The notes: generated from the letters alone by a model not told the origin. Shown: positions 15,845 through 26,190, counted from the stretch's first letter. The stretch: 33,659 bases of DNA from Bacteroidota bacterium (GCA_018831055.1 JAHJRE010000125.1:1-33659), one strand, 5' to 3'. Numbers and translations are program-made.

Positions 15845-18697
15845 ATGGATAAGTTCTCGTTCCTAAACATTACAGAACCTGCTGCTATTGAAAGCATTTA
15901 TGAGAAATACCTGAATGACCCGTCGTCGGTGGAAGATGGATGGAGACAGTTTTTCGAGGGTTTTGAATTTGCCAGGATGCATTATCCGCAAAAACAGGCA
16001 AAAACTCAGGTTATACCTGAAGAATTCAAGGTCATCAACCTTATCAATGCCCATCGTCAGCGGGGTCATCTTTTTACAAGAACCAATCCGGTAAGGACTC
16101 GCCGGAAGTATTTTCCCACTCTTGACCTAGAAAATTTCGGACTCAAGTCCGGAGACCTTTCTACTGTGTTTATCGCTGGAAATGAAATCGGGATTGGTCC
16201 TACACCCTTATCTGCCATCATTGACCATCTTCAACAAACCTATTGTCAGTCGGTTGGAGCTGAGTTCATGTATATGCGAAATCCCGATATTATAGGTTGG
16301 TTAAAAAACAAAATGGAGTCTTCCAGGAATACACCTAATTACTCCAGGGCAATCAAGGGGCGTATTCTTGAAAAAATCAGCCATGCTGTCTTATTTGAAA
16401 AATTTATACATAAAAAATTCCCCGGTCAAAAAAGATTCTCACTGGAAGGTGCCGAATCACTTATTCCGGCACTGAGCGCTATCACTGAAACCGGAGCCGG
16501 TTTTGGTATCCGGGAGTTCATTATTGGAATGGCTCACAGGGGAAGGCTTAACGTTCTGGCCAATATCATGGGAAAACCTTATCACCAGATCTTCCATGAG
16601 TTCGAAGGCAGTGCATATGACGATGAATACCTCCTGGGGGATGTAAAGTATCATTTGGGATATACCAGTGATATTCAAACCCCGGAAGGACATAACCTGA
16701 GACTGACCCTTTCACCCAATCCCAGTCATCTTGAAGCCGTTGATCCGGTAGTTGAAGGCATTGCACGGGCTAAAACAGATATTTCATTCAAAGGGGACTA
16801 TAAACAAGTTGCTCCCATACTAATTCATGGGGATGCATCCATTGCCGGTCAGGGAGTTATATATGAACTTCTGCAAATGTCGGAATTACCGGGCTATAAA
16901 ACCGGGGGTACCATCCATGTTGTCATTAACAATCAGATTGGATTTACTACAAACTACCTGGAGGCAAGATCAAGCACATATTGTACGGATGTTGCCAAAA
17001 CCACACTTTCTCCGGTATTTCATGTCAATGGAGATGATCCGGAAGCTGTAGTATATACTGTACAGCTTGCCATGGAATTCAGGCAAAAATTTCATAAGGA
17101 TGTATTTATAGATTTGCTTTGCTACAGGAAATACGGTCATAATGAAGGTGATGAACCTCGCTTCACACAACCCATTCTGTACAAGATCATTGAAAACCAT
17201 CCAAATCCCCTGGAAATATATCGCAAAAGACTTGTTGCTGAGGGAAGTATTAGTATGGAAGAAGCGGATGAAATAGAAAAAAAGATAAGCATTATCCTGG
17301 AAGATAGTTATGCAAAATCAAAAGATGTAAAGAAAACCCATATTGAATCATTTCTCTGGGATATCTGGAAAGCTATTCCCAAAGCAAACCCGGAAGATTT
17401 TCACAAGCCTGTAAAGACTTCTATTTCTGAAAACCTTCTTCTTGAAATTACAGAGAAACTGACTGCCATCCCAAAAGATGTTAGAATATTCCGAAAGCTA
17501 AAAAAACTGCAAGAGGAAAGATTACATTCGATATCAGAAAAGGGAAATTTAGATTGGGCTATGGGAGAACAGTTAGCCTATGCGAGCCTGCTTTTGGAAG
17601 GCATCCCGGTAAGGCTTAGCGGGCAAGATGTTGCCAGGGGAACATTCTCTCACCGGCATGCAGTATTGAAAGTAGAAGACTCTGAAAAAGAATATGTTCC
17701 ATTAAACAATCTCGGTAAAGAGCAAGCCCGTTTTGAGGTATTCAATTCTCCGCTTTCCGAATATGCAGTGTTGGGATTTGAGTACGGATACAGTCTTGCA
17801 TCGCCCAATTCTCTTACAATTTGGGAAGCCCAGTTCGGCGACTTTTTCAATGGTGCACAGATCATTATTGATCAGTTTCTGAGCAGTGCTGAAGACAAAT
17901 GGAATGTGATGAACGATCTTGTTATATATCTTCCTCACGGATACGAAGGCCAGGGGCCTGAACACAGCAGTGCCAGAATTGAACGTTTTCTGATTCTTTG
18001 TGCAGAGAATAATATTCAGATTGCCAATTGCACTACTCCTGCGAATCTCTTCCATATCCTTCGTCGTCAGCTAAAAAGGCCGTTTCGTAAGCCCCTGGTG
18101 ATCTTTACACCCAAAAGTCTTCTCCGGCACCCATTATGCATATCTCCGATATCTGATTTTACCACGGGTAACTTCAGAGAAGTTATCGACGATGATCAGG
18201 CCGATCCTGAAAAAATTCAACGTGTTATACTTTGTTCGGGGAAAATATTTTATGAATTACTGGAAGAGAGGGAGAAATCAGGATACCCCGAGACTGCAAT
18301 AATCAGGATAGAACAGCTTTACCCATTGCCTGAAAAACAACTTTCGGAGATAATAGCCAAATACAAAAATGCAAGTGACTGGCTATGGGTTCAGGAAGAA
18401 CCTGTCAATATGGGTGCATGGAGTTTTATCCGGCAAAACTTTCACGAGAAGCCTATTACGGTAATTGCAAGACCGGCCAGTGGCAGCCCGGCAACGGGAT
18501 CCAGTGAATTCCACAAGATACGTCAGCGAAAAATCATAGAGAAAGCTTTCGGGTCCTGTGACTGTCCTATGGTAAAAGAAGCCTGCAAAATGATCTGCAT
18601 TGGGAACAGATGGAAGACTTTTGAAAAAGAATTGCAGCAGCACGATGGAAAACCATTGGAAACAAAATCCGTATCAGCCTTAAAACAACTCAAATAG
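15845..18697 (+). CDS. sucA: 2-oxoglutarate dehydrogenase E1 component
   Basis: Thiamine-diphosphate decarboxylase of the 2-oxoglutarate dehydrogenase complex; it passes succinyl groups to the lipoyl arm of E2. 950 residues from the ATG at 15845, normal for the family. The N-terminal segment [17 protein letters not shown] is the typical E1 start that docks to E2. Landmarks are [20 protein letters not shown] with H231-L235, [15 protein letters not shown], the thiamine-diphosphate region from NNQIGFTT to NGDDPEAV, and [17 protein letters not shown]. The second half holds the pyrimidine-binding domain ([38 protein letters not shown]) and the C-terminal domain ([11 protein letters not shown]). 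sucB follows after 7 bases. No E3 gene is in the window; lipoamide dehydrogenase must be encoded elsewhere. Confidence 0.96.
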   Translation: MDKFSFLNITEPAAIESIYEKYLNDPSSVEDGWRQFFEGFEFARMHYPQKQAKTQVIPEEFKVINLINAHRQRGHLFTRTNPVRTRRKYFPTLDLENFGLKSGDLSTVFIAGNEIGIGPTPLSAIIDHLQQTYCQSVGAEFMYMRNPDIIGWLKNKMESSRNTPNYSRAIKGRILEKISHAVLFEKFIHKKFPGQKRFSLEGAESLIPALSAITETGAGFGIREFIIGMAHRGRLNVLANIMGKPYHQIFHEFEGSAYDDEYLLGDVKYHLGYTSDIQTPEGHNLRLTLSPNPSHLEAVDPVVEGIARAKTDISFKGDYKQVAPILIHGDASIAGQGVIYELLQMSELPGYKTGGTIHVVINNQIGFTTNYLEARSSTYCTDVAKTTLSPVFHVNGDDPEAVVYTVQLAMEFRQKFHKDVFIDLLCYRKYGHNEGDEPRFTQPILYKIIENHPNPLEIYRKRLVAEGSISMEEADEIEKKISIILEDSYAKSKDVKKTHIESFLWDIWKAIPKANPEDFHKPVKTSISENLLLEITEKLTAIPKDVRIFRKLKKLQEERLHSISEKGNLDWAMGEQLAYASLLLEGIPVRLSGQDVARGTFSHRHAVLKVEDSEKEYVPLNNLGKEQARFEVFNSPLSEYAVLGFEYGYSLASPNSLTIWEAQFGDFFNGAQIIIDQFLSSAEDKWNVMNDLVIYLPHGYEGQGPEHSSARIERFLILCAENNIQIANCTTPANLFHILRRQLKRPFRKPLVIFTPKSLLRHPLCISPISDFTTGNFREVIDDDQADPEKIQRVILCSGKIFYELLEEREKSGYPETAIIRIEQLYPLPEKQLSEIIAKYKNASDWLWVQEEPVNMGAWSFIRQNFHEKPITVIARPASGSPATGSSEFHKIRQRKIIEKAFGSCDCPMVKEACKMICIGNRWKTFEKELQQHDGKPLETKSVSALKQLK

Positions 18698-18704
18698 TTG
18701 CATC

Positions 18705-20012
18705 ATGACCATTGAAATTAAAGTGCCCAGTCCGGGAGAATCCATCAGCGAAGTACAGCTTGCAAGCTGGCTGGTAAAAGATGGAGATTATGTAGAAAAG
18801 GACCAGGAAATTGCCGAAATCGATTCCGATAAAGCCACTCTTACCATCAGTGCTGAAGAAAGCGGTATTATTAAACTGATGATTGAAGAAGGGAATTCTA
18901 TCACTGTCGGCAGCGTAATTGCTACCATCAACGTCAAAAAAACCGGAAAGGATGATAAACCTCCGAAAACACCGACGGTAGAAGTACCGGCAGCTTCTTC
19001 ATCATCAGGAGTGATACCCGAAGTTAAAGAACATAAAAAGGAAAGCGGTGAAGTATCAAAACCGGAAACAACGGGTGACGAAAGCGAAATATCCTTATCT
19101 CCTCTTGCACGAAAGATATTGGCTGAAAAGCAAATTCAAACATCTGAAGTGGTGAAGTTTTTCCGCAGTCTTAGATTATCGAAAAAAGATGTGGAATTTT
19201 TCCTTGAGCACAAAGATAAGGTGTCAGGTACAGCCAAGGAAAAGCCTGCAGATGAAATTCCGAGCAAGACAATATGGGGCAACAGGGAAACAGAAAGAAA
19301 AAAAATGTCAACCTTACGGCTTAAGATAGCCGAAAGGCTGGTTTCCGTAAAGAATGAAACTGCCATGTTAACTACTTTCAATGAGGTTAACATGACACCA
19401 ATCATAAAGATCCGTAACCGTTATAAAGATATATTCAAGGAAAAGTACGGTGTATCCCTGGGGTTTATGTCATTTTTCACAAAAGCCGTAACGGAAGCAT
19501 TACATCAATATCCCAGTGTAAACGCAATGATAGATGGACAGGAAATTGTTTATCATCATTATGCTGATATTGGGATTGCGGTAAGCACACCAAAAGGCTT
19601 GATGGTACCCGTTATAAGGAATGCCGAAACCATGAGTCTGGCAGAAATTGAGTCCGGCATCAAAGAAATGGCCATTAAAGCCAGAGACAATAAGATCACT
19701 CTTGAAGAAATGCAGGGCGGAACTTTTACCATTACTAACGGAGGAGTTTTTGGATCCATGCTATCCACACCCATCATCAACCCGCCACAGAGTGCTATCC
19801 TGGGAATGCATAATATTGTTGAAAGGCCTGTAGCGATTGAGGGGAAAGTGGAGATACATCCCATTATGTATGTAGCTCTTTCTTATGACCACAGGATAAT
19901 TGACGGAAGGGAATCGGTTGGGTTCCTTGTCAAGGTAAAGGAAATGCTTGAAGATCCGGCAAAAATGCTGTTCGGGGGTAATGACCCGGTACAGAGTTTG
20001 TTAGGATTATAA
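18705..20012 (+). CDS. sucB: Dihydrolipoyl succinyltransferase, E2 of 2-oxoglutarate dehydrogenase
   Basis: 435 residues. A single lipoyl domain (about 1-77) carries the lipoylated lysine K43 in [11 protein letters not shown]. An Ala/Pro/Ser/Lys-rich linker leads to the peripheral-subunit binding domain (about 125-170; [14 protein letters not shown]) and the catalytic acyltransferase domain (about 205-433). The catalytic motif [10 protein letters not shown] with its histidine is near the C-terminus, and [18 protein letters not shown] is the usual core. The short, single-lipoyl layout fits E2 of 2-oxoglutarate rather than pyruvate dehydrogenase, as does the neighbouring sucA. An unusually long hydrophilic stretch (about 165-195, rich in Lys and Glu) separates the binding and catalytic domains. 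Confidence 0.95.
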   Translation: MTIEIKVPSPGESISEVQLASWLVKDGDYVEKDQEIAEIDSDKATLTISAEESGIIKLMIEEGNSITVGSVIATINVKKTGKDDKPPKTPTVEVPAASSSSGVIPEVKEHKKESGEVSKPETTGDESEISLSPLARKILAEKQIQTSEVVKFFRSLRLSKKDVEFFLEHKDKVSGTAKEKPADEIPSKTIWGNRETERKKMSTLRLKIAERLVSVKNETAMLTTFNEVNMTPIIKIRNRYKDIFKEKYGVSLGFMSFFTKAVTEALHQYPSVNAMIDGQEIVYHHYADIGIAVSTPKGLMVPVIRNAETMSLAEIESGIKEMAIKARDNKITLEEMQGGTFTITNGGVFGSMLSTPIINPPQSAILGMHNIVERPVAIEGKVEIHPIMYVALSYDHRIIDGRESVGFLVKVKEMLEDPAKMLFGGNDPVQSLLGL

Positions 20013-20033
20013 ACAGGCCGAAACCCGATTATT

Positions 20034-21632
20034 ATGAGAAAATATGTTGATTTTCTGGTTCTTGGATCCGGCATTGCCGGATTGAGTTATGCCCTGAAGG
20101 TAGCTGACTATGGTAAAGTATGCGTAGTCACAAAATCGAATGCAGAAGAAACGGCCACGAAGTACGCTCAGGGGGGTATTGCAGCCGTGATGTACACTCC
20201 CGATACCTATGAAAAACACATACGGGATACCATCATCGCGGGAGATGACTTGAATGACAAGGAGATCGTGAGGATAACCATAACGGAATCGACTGACCGG
20301 GTAAAGGAGTTGGTTGAATGGGGGACCAATTTCGATAAAAAGGAATCGGGTCGGTTTGATCTTGCCCGTGAAGGGGGGCATTCGGAATCCAGAGTTTTGC
20401 ATCATAAAGACAGCACCGGGCTTGAAATAGAAAACGCATTGCTGAATAGGGTTATGCAACATCCCAACATTGAAGTACTGGAAAATCATTTCGGCATTGA
20501 CCTCATCACCCAGCATCACCTTGGAATCAAGGTTACCCGGCGTTCTCCTGATATCACCTGTTATGGAGCCTATATCCTGAACATAAAAACCAACGATATC
20601 CACACGATACTTTCGAAAATGACATTGATTGCCACGGGAGGAGCAGGAAATGTTTATAGTACAACAACGAACCCATCCATCGCAACAGGTGACGGAATAG
20701 CCATGGCATACCGTGCCAGAGCCACTGCGGAGAAAATGGAATTCATCCAGTTTCATCCGACTGCCTTGTATAATCCGGCTGAAAAACCCTCATTTCTCAT
20801 TACAGAAGCCTTGAGGGGTTACGGAGCCATACTCAAAACCATCAAGGGAGAGGAATTCATGTCGAAATACGATGAAAGAGGATCTCTGGCTCCCAGAGAT
20901 ATTGTAGCCAGGGCCATTGACAATGAAATGAAGATCAGTGGAGATGACTATGTTTACCTCGATTGCCGTCATCTCGACAAGAATGAGCTGATCACCCGTT
21001 TCCCGAGGATTTATGCCAAGTGTCTGAGCATCGGGATTGATATCAGCAAAGATCCCATTCCGGTTGTACCTGCTGCTCATTATATTTGTGGTGGCATTAA
21101 GACAGACAAGAACGGCCTTACCAGCATAAAAAACCTTTATGCATCCGGTGAATGTGCCTCCACGGGATTGCACGGAGCCAACAGGCTTGCCAGCAATTCC
21201 CTGCTCGAATCAGCAGTTTTTTCTCACAGGGCCGCAATGGATTCTATTTCCAGGATAAACAAGGTGGAATTCTGCAGGGAAATTCCCGACTGGAACGCTG
21301 AAGGGACCGTACTTAATGAAGAAATGATCCTGATCACTCAATCTCTGAAAGAGATGCAATCCCTTATGACAGCCTATGTTGGTATTGTGAGGTCAGACCT
21401 CCGGTTGAACCGTGCATTTAAAAGGTTGGAAATCCTGTATAAAGAAACGGAAGAATTGTACACAAAATCAGTCCTTACCCAACAAATCTGTGAATTAAGA
21501 AACATGATCAATATCGCATATCTAATAATAAAAATGGCTATGGAGAGAAAGGAAAGTCGTGGTCTTCACTACTCTCTTGATTACCCCCCACGGCCACAGA
21601 GTTATGAATACACAAGCGGGGCACAGGATTAA
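20034..21632 (+). CDS. nadB: L-aspartate oxidase
   Basis: Flavoenzyme of the succinate dehydrogenase/fumarate reductase flavoprotein family; it oxidises L-aspartate to iminoaspartate, the first step of NAD synthesis, using oxygen or fumarate as acceptor. 532 residues. The FAD-binding motif GSGIAG is at 11-16 and is followed by the NadB signature TKYAQGGIAAVM. EGGHSESRVLHHKD, FIQFHPTALYNP and GEEF are the active-site and flavin regions, and GLHGANRLASNSLLE is the conserved C-terminal FAD contact. It starts 21 bases after sucB. nadA and nadC, its usual partners, are not here. Position after sucAB suggests coordination of NAD supply with the citric acid cycle (inference). Confidence 0.95.
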   Translation: MRKYVDFLVLGSGIAGLSYALKVADYGKVCVVTKSNAEETATKYAQGGIAAVMYTPDTYEKHIRDTIIAGDDLNDKEIVRITITESTDRVKELVEWGTNFDKKESGRFDLAREGGHSESRVLHHKDSTGLEIENALLNRVMQHPNIEVLENHFGIDLITQHHLGIKVTRRSPDITCYGAYILNIKTNDIHTILSKMTLIATGGAGNVYSTTTNPSIATGDGIAMAYRARATAEKMEFIQFHPTALYNPAEKPSFLITEALRGYGAILKTIKGEEFMSKYDERGSLAPRDIVARAIDNEMKISGDDYVYLDCRHLDKNELITRFPRIYAKCLSIGIDISKDPIPVVPAAHYICGGIKTDKNGLTSIKNLYASGECASTGLHGANRLASNSLLESAVFSHRAAMDSISRINKVEFCREIPDWNAEGTVLNEEMILITQSLKEMQSLMTAYVGIVRSDLRLNRAFKRLEILYKETEELYTKSVLTQQICELRNMINIAYLIIKMAMERKESRGLHYSLDYPPRPQSYEYTSGAQD

Positions 21633-21642
21633 ATAAATAATT

Positions 21643-22155
21643 ATGGCACTCATCAAGGAAGTTAAAGGCATCATTCCCAATATTGGCAAGAAATGCTTTC
21701 TTGCCGATAATGCTACGGTTGTTGGAGATGTTGTACTTGGAGATCATTGTTCTGTTTGGTTCAATGCAGTAGTAAGAGGAGATGTTCACTACATCAGGAT
21801 CGGGCATCATACCAATATTCAGGATGGGGTTGTGATTCATTGCACTTACCGAAAGGCCCCGGTCAACATAGGAAACTACGTTTCTATAGCCCATAATGCC
21901 ATTGTCCATGGATGTACCATACACGATATGGTTTTGATTGGTATGGGAGCTATCATTATGGATGATGTCGTGATAGACAGCAATTCAATAATTGCAGCCG
22001 GAGCGTTGGTTACCAAGGGCACACATATCGAAGCCGGAAGTGTTTACGCAGGAATGCCGGCAAAAAAGATCAAAGATATTGACCAGGGACTTTCAGAAGG
22101 AGAAATACAGAGAATCGCCAATAGTTATAACATGTATGCATCATGGTATAAATAA
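21643..22155 (+). CDS. Gamma-class carbonic anhydrase family protein
   Basis: 170 residues of left-handed beta-helix hexapeptide repeats (for example ADNATVVGDVVLGDHCSVW). The three zinc ligands of gamma carbonic anhydrases are in place: H66 (VVIHCT), H84 and H89 (SIAHNAIVHGC). The Arg of VVRGD, which shapes the active site, is also present. A C-terminal helix caps the trimer. It starts 10 bases after nadB, so it is the last gene of the sucA operon and ends at a terminator. It lacks the acidic loop with the proton-shuttle glutamate of Methanosarcina Cam, as do many bacterial homologues (YrdA/PaaY type), so carbonic anhydrase activity is possible but not assured. Confidence 0.88.
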   Translation: MALIKEVKGIIPNIGKKCFLADNATVVGDVVLGDHCSVWFNAVVRGDVHYIRIGHHTNIQDGVVIHCTYRKAPVNIGNYVSIAHNAIVHGCTIHDMVLIGMGAIIMDDVVIDSNSIIAAGALVTKGTHIEAGSVYAGMPAKKIKDIDQGLSEGEIQRIANSYNMYASWYK

Positions 22156-22157
22156 AA

Positions 22158-22195
22158 AAGGCTCCCGGGAGGAGCCTTCAGCATGTTCTTTTTTT
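22158..22195. terminator. Bidirectional terminator between the sucA operon and the skp-bamA operon
   Basis: An 8-base stem (22158-22165 with 22171-22178, aaggctcc) has a 5-base loop. On the minus strand it is followed directly by a T-run (22157 to 22152). On the plus strand a T-run follows 8 bases later (22188-22195). It can end both converging transcripts, and more efficiently the leftward one. Confidence 0.8.
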
Positions 22196-22706
22196 AGATC
22201 CCCATTTTTTTTCTCACCAAAGGCAGAATATTTGTCCCTTTATCAAAATAAAGCAATGAACCGGTGCTAACATCAAAAATGTAAGTAAATCCATTTTCTG
22301 CAGCAACATCATTGATGGCTTTACGGGCTTTTTCAAACAAAGGGTTATACAATTCCTGCTGTTTGTTTTGAAAATCCAGTTCTGCAGTTTGTTGAAACTG
22401 CTGAATCCTGGTTTCAAGGTCGGTAATTTCCTTTTCCTTGGTTTGTTTGATAATATCCGACATGGTAGCAGCCGTATTCCGGTACTGCTGAACTTTGGTC
22501 TGATATTCCATGAGCATAGCCTCTATCTGACTTTCCAGCGATCGCTGATAATCCATAAGACGGGCCTCAACCGAGTCTTTTTCAGGCATTAGCTGTAACA
22601 ACTCATTTGAATCGATATATCCAAGTTTTAGGGTTGCCTGCCCGAAAACAAAAGAGGATAAGGTTATCAGAGAAGCAAACAGAATGATACCAAACAGTTT
22701 TTTCAT
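22194..22706 (-). CDS. OmpH/Skp-family periplasmic chaperone (second copy)
   Basis: 170 residues. Signal peptide MKKLFGIILFASLITLSSFVFGQ, then the Skp-type beta strand LKLGYIDSNELLQLMPEKDS, a long charged coiled coil (about 45-125; RSLESQIEAMLMEYQTKVQQ) and a return to the beta cap (FTYIFDVSTGSLLYFDKG). Skp trimers hold unfolded outer-membrane proteins in the periplasm between Sec and BamA. It is the last gene of the bamA cluster, 118 bases after the other skp gene, and a -7 box in that gap suggests extra transcription. The sequence differs from its neighbour mainly by lacking the C-terminal Gln/Ser-rich tail. Confidence 0.9.
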   Translation of the reverse strand: MKKLFGIILFASLITLSSFVFGQATLKLGYIDSNELLQLMPEKDSVEARLMDYQRSLESQIEAMLMEYQTKVQQYRNTAATMSDIIKQTKEKEITDLETRIQQFQQTAELDFQNKQQELYNPLFEKARKAINDVAAENGFTYIFDVSTGSLLYFDKGTNILPLVRKKMGI

Positions 22707-22742
22707 CTTGAAAATTTATGATTTATAAATGATAAACGATTG

Positions 22743-22750
22743 CAAATTTA
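22743..22750 (-). promoter_or_regulatory. Putative -7 box for the second skp gene
   Basis: The minus strand reads TAAATTTG, matching TAnnTTTG, about 37 bases before the skp ATG at 22706, in the only gap over 100 bases within the envelope cluster. No clear TTTG box lies upstream. Confidence 0.35.
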
Positions 22751-22824
22751 TACAAATATTTCACAGAGTGAAATAAAATCTTGCTGACCGCATATTAATT
22801 GAAATACCTGGTGATAACACAAAA

Positions 22825-23451
22825 TTATTGGTCTTTGAGTTTATTGATCATTTTATTAACTCCCTGACTGTTATCCTGTGTTTGCCCGCTGGAAGTAACC
22901 GTTTGGGCAGGCCTTACTCTGTCTTCTCTTCTAACGGTCTGCATTACACTTCCCACTTCATCAAGGATATCATCGCTGATATCATATTTATCTTTGGCAA
23001 AGATAAGCGATAAACTGCCGGCCTTATCAAACACCATAGCGTAGTTATTGATTTCTGCGACGGTTTCAATAGCATTATAAATTTTTTCCTGGATAGGTTG
23101 AACGAGTTCCTGTCTTTTCTTAAAAAGATCACCCTCTCTTCCAAATCTTTGTTTTTGAAGATCTTTGGCTTCTTTTTCCTTTTGGATAATCTCGTTTTCG
23201 CGTTGTTTCTTCATGTCCTCCGGGAGCAGAACGGCTTCAGCCTGATAGGCTTTATAAAGCTGGTCAATTTCAGCAAATTTTTCTTCAATTTCTTTTTGCC
23301 ATTTAATGGCAAATTCATCCAGGATGTCCTGGGCATCAGAATACTCCGGAATATTCGACAAGATGTAATCAGTATCAACATAAGCATATTTCTGGGCAAA
23401 CAGTACTCCTGTGCTTAATACTGCCCAAAGGATAAAAGCTATTTTTTTCAT
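22825..23451 (-). CDS. skp: OmpH/Skp-family periplasmic chaperone (first copy)
   Basis: 208 residues. Signal peptide MKKIAFILWAVLSTGVLFAQ, then the cap strand KYAYVDTDYILSNIPEYSDA, a long Glu/Lys/Gln-rich coiled coil (about 40-125) and the closing cap strands (NNYAMVFDKAGSLSLIFAKD). The last 40 residues are a polar Gln/Ser/Thr-rich tail ending in KMINKLKDQ, beyond the usual Skp fold. It follows bamA by 60 bases. Delivers outer-membrane proteins to the Bam machinery; in this phylum it may also serve the large type IX and SusC-like barrels (inference). Confidence 0.9.
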   Translation of the reverse strand: MKKIAFILWAVLSTGVLFAQKYAYVDTDYILSNIPEYSDAQDILDEFAIKWQKEIEEKFAEIDQLYKAYQAEAVLLPEDMKKQRENEIIQKEKEAKDLQKQRFGREGDLFKKRQELVQPIQEKIYNAIETVAEINNYAMVFDKAGSLSLIFAKDKYDISDDILDEVGSVMQTVRREDRVRPAQTVTSSGQTQDNSQGVNKMINKLKDQ

Positions 23452-23511
23452 TGCATTGAATAATTTATAGTTGAAAGGATGTCATAATCTTCATCAAAAA
23501 GCCTGCCAGTT

Positions 23512-26190
23512 TTAATCGATGGATTGATTGATAGAGAAATGGAAGTTACCGCCGGCTTTTACGCCAAGGTTATAAGGCTGATCAAACCCGTATCCCCAGT
23601 CCAGACCGAGTTCACCAAACATTGGCAGGAATATACGAACACCAAAACCTGCCGAGCGATAAACATCGAAGGGGTTGAAATCTTCAAAATACACCCAGTT
23701 ATTACCGGCTTCAAGGAAACCCATGACATAAATAGTTGCGGTTGGGTTCAGGGAAAGCGGATAGCGAAGTTCCAGGGTATATTTTGCATAAACAGTTCCA
23801 CCAATACCAGCATAAGCAGCTCTGTCGGGGCTGATCAATCCGGGACTGTCGTAGCCCCTCATTCCAATGATTTCCCTTCCATCAAGCTGATTATAACCAC
23901 TCAGACCATCTCCTCCCAGATAAAAACGTTCAAAGGGGGTAACACCGATATCGTGATTATAGGTTCCCAAAAATCCAAATTTGGCGCGGGTATGCAATAC
24001 CAGCTTATCAGCAAGTTCCGTGAAGAATGAAGCCTTGATCTTCCATTTATGGTATTCTATCCAGCGATACTTTTCGTTGGGGGTCATCTCCGTATAATCC
24101 TTATTGGAGAACCATGAATAGGGAGGTGTTAGTTCAAGCGACAGGGAAATGTCGGAACCTCCTCTTGGATAAAGAGGATTGGGTGTAAGAGAATTACGGC
24201 CCAACACAATATTGTAATTAAAATTATTGTAGAAACCTGTACCCGATCCTCCGGTAATAAGTTGAGTCCAGTTGTTCAGATCGTAACGCTGAAAATTGAT
24301 GCCCTGAAAGAGCGTGAAAAAGTCATCCGGCCAGGTCAGTCTTTTCCCAAGACCAAAAGACAGACCGTTTATCTTGAAGGAAGAATATAAAGGATTCTTC
24401 CTGGAAAGACCATTATTGTATAATGAATAATAATAAGAAACGCTGAAAGCATTCGGTTTCCTTCCTCCCAGCCAGGGCTCCGTAAAAGCAACACTATAAC
24501 TGATGTATCCCCGGCCATAGGATTGAACTCGCAAACTCAGTTTTTGTCCGTCACCAGAAGGCACCGGGTGCCATGCATCCTTATGAAAAAAGTTACGGAG
24601 AGAAAAATTATTGAAAGAAACTCCCAATGTGCCAATAATTCTGCCGTATCCCCATCCTCCTGAAAGTTCGATCTGATCTGCAGATGTTTCTTCTACTGAA
24701 TAAATGATATCAACAGTACCACTGACGGGATCCGGGATTACATCAGGGGTGATCGTCTCAGGATTAAAATACCTCAGGGTACCCAGTTCCCTGATAGTAC
24801 GTATAATATCGGAACGGCTGAACAATTGTCCCGGACGTGTCCGCACTTCCCTGATAATTACATGATCATTGGTACGGGTATTCCCTTTTATCTGCACTTT
24901 GTTTATGGTAGCCTGCTTTCCTTCTCGCATCCTGATCTCAATGTCTATTGAGTCGTTCTCTACCAAAACTTCCACCGGTTCCGCAGCGAAAAAAAGATAC
25001 CCGTCATCAAGGTATAAAGAACTGACATCCAATCCCGACTGGTTGAATGAAAGATTAGTTTCCAAAACTTCCCGGTTATATACATCACCCTTTTTTATCC
25101 TGAGGATTTGGTTTAATTGTTCACTGGTATACTTCGTATTACCAATCCACGTGATGTTTCTGAAATAGTATTTTCGTCCTTCGCTGATGTAAATATCTAT
25201 ACTGATAGTATTTTCATCGTGTCTGTAAACCGAATCCTTAACAATTTCTGCATCCCTATACCCCAGTGAATTGTACTTTGCAATGAGTTTTTGCTTATCC
25301 TCTTCATAACTATTCTCAATGAATTTCGAATTTTTAAATATCCTTAATCTCAGGTTTTCACCTGTATAAACCTGGATATCATTGATCATACTAAAAATAT
25401 CAACGCGGAATGCATCTTTTGCAAGCTTAAGGAAAAGTTTTTCAACATCATTTAATGGGTTGAACAGTCCCTTTTCTTTGGTTTCCTTAAAAACTCTCTT
25501 AATCTGTTCTTTGGAAATATTTTCGTTGCCATAAATATTGATCTCATAGATTTTTATCCGGTCGTTCTTATCGATATCAATTTCCAGAATGACATTATTG
25601 GCACGGGTTGTATCAGGAATTTGAATTATATCAACTTCAGCATTTAGAAAGCCTTTATCGCTGTAATAATCTTTAATAACATTGCCAACACGCATCAGCA
25701 TGTTATCCGTTACAACATCTCCCCGGGTAATGCGCAGGTCATCCCTGAGATTATCGGCTTCGGCCTTTTTAATGCCTTTAAAGGAAAACTTCGACATACG
25801 TGGACGTTCCTTAAGGTATATATCGAGAAAAATCAGTTTACCCTCAGTCTTGGTTACGGTAATCTTTATATCCTCGAACAATCCCTGATCCCATAGTTTT
25901 TTTATTGCTTTTGAAATTTCTTCTCCCGGGACTTTGATTTTATCTCCAACGGCAAGACCTGACAGCAAAACCAGCACATTCTGGTCAAGATACTGGACTC
26001 CGGAGACAGTAATACCTCCGATTTCATATTCCATGGGCAGGGAATAATCCACTACATTTTCGTTGCCTCCTATTGAAATTTGGCCGTAAACCGGGTTTCC
26101 TGCAATAAAGACCAACAGTACCACCGATAGGGGGAAAAAGAAAAAAATATGATGCAGCCTTGCTTTGCGAAAACCTTTTTTTCTCTCCAT
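23512..26190 (-). CDS. bamA: Outer-membrane protein assembly factor BamA
   Basis: 892 residues. A basic N-terminus and hydrophobic core form the signal peptide, ending about residue 36 (NPVYGQ). POTRA domains follow to about 475, seen as repeated units such as ITVSGVQYLDQNVLVLLSGL, SKFSFKGIKKAEADNLRDDL, IKIYEINIYGNENISKEQI, YYFRNITWIGNTKYTSEQL and INKVQIKGNTRTNDHVIIRE: five domains. The 16-strand barrel takes up the rest. The conserved loop 6 motif appears as IGMRGYDSPGLISP (the VRGF/Y type motif). The barrel ends FHFSINQSID, so the usual terminal aromatic is followed by five extra residues. Its ATG overlaps the uppS stop (TAATG), implying coupled translation. Inserts barrel proteins into the outer membrane. 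Confidence 0.95.
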   Translation of the reverse strand: MERKKGFRKARLHHIFFFFPLSVVLLVFIAGNPVYGQISIGGNENVVDYSLPMEYEIGGITVSGVQYLDQNVLVLLSGLAVGDKIKVPGEEISKAIKKLWDQGLFEDIKITVTKTEGKLIFLDIYLKERPRMSKFSFKGIKKAEADNLRDDLRITRGDVVTDNMLMRVGNVIKDYYSDKGFLNAEVDIIQIPDTTRANNVILEIDIDKNDRIKIYEINIYGNENISKEQIKRVFKETKEKGLFNPLNDVEKLFLKLAKDAFRVDIFSMINDIQVYTGENLRLRIFKNSKFIENSYEEDKQKLIAKYNSLGYRDAEIVKDSVYRHDENTISIDIYISEGRKYYFRNITWIGNTKYTSEQLNQILRIKKGDVYNREVLETNLSFNQSGLDVSSLYLDDGYLFFAAEPVEVLVENDSIDIEIRMREGKQATINKVQIKGNTRTNDHVIIREVRTRPGQLFSRSDIIRTIRELGTLRYFNPETITPDVIPDPVSGTVDIIYSVEETSADQIELSGGWGYGRIIGTLGVSFNNFSLRNFFHKDAWHPVPSGDGQKLSLRVQSYGRGYISYSVAFTEPWLGGRKPNAFSVSYYYSLYNNGLSRKNPLYSSFKINGLSFGLGKRLTWPDDFFTLFQGINFQRYDLNNWTQLITGGSGTGFYNNFNYNIVLGRNSLTPNPLYPRGGSDISLSLELTPPYSWFSNKDYTEMTPNEKYRWIEYHKWKIKASFFTELADKLVLHTRAKFGFLGTYNHDIGVTPFERFYLGGDGLSGYNQLDGREIIGMRGYDSPGLISPDRAAYAGIGGTVYAKYTLELRYPLSLNPTATIYVMGFLEAGNNWVYFEDFNPFDVYRSAGFGVRIFLPMFGELGLDWGYGFDQPYNLGVKAGGNFHFSINQSID

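Noticed and set aside
19136-20074. Open frames of 60-101 codons on the minus strand within sucB
   Set aside because: They are antisense to a well conserved E2 gene, lack a promoter, and their products look random.
20007-20756. 249-codon open frame on the minus strand opposite the sucB end and nadB
   Set aside because: Long for a chance frame, but it is fully antisense to NadB motifs, its translation is rich in Cys, Phe and Arg as expected from reversed coding sequence, and no domain is seen.
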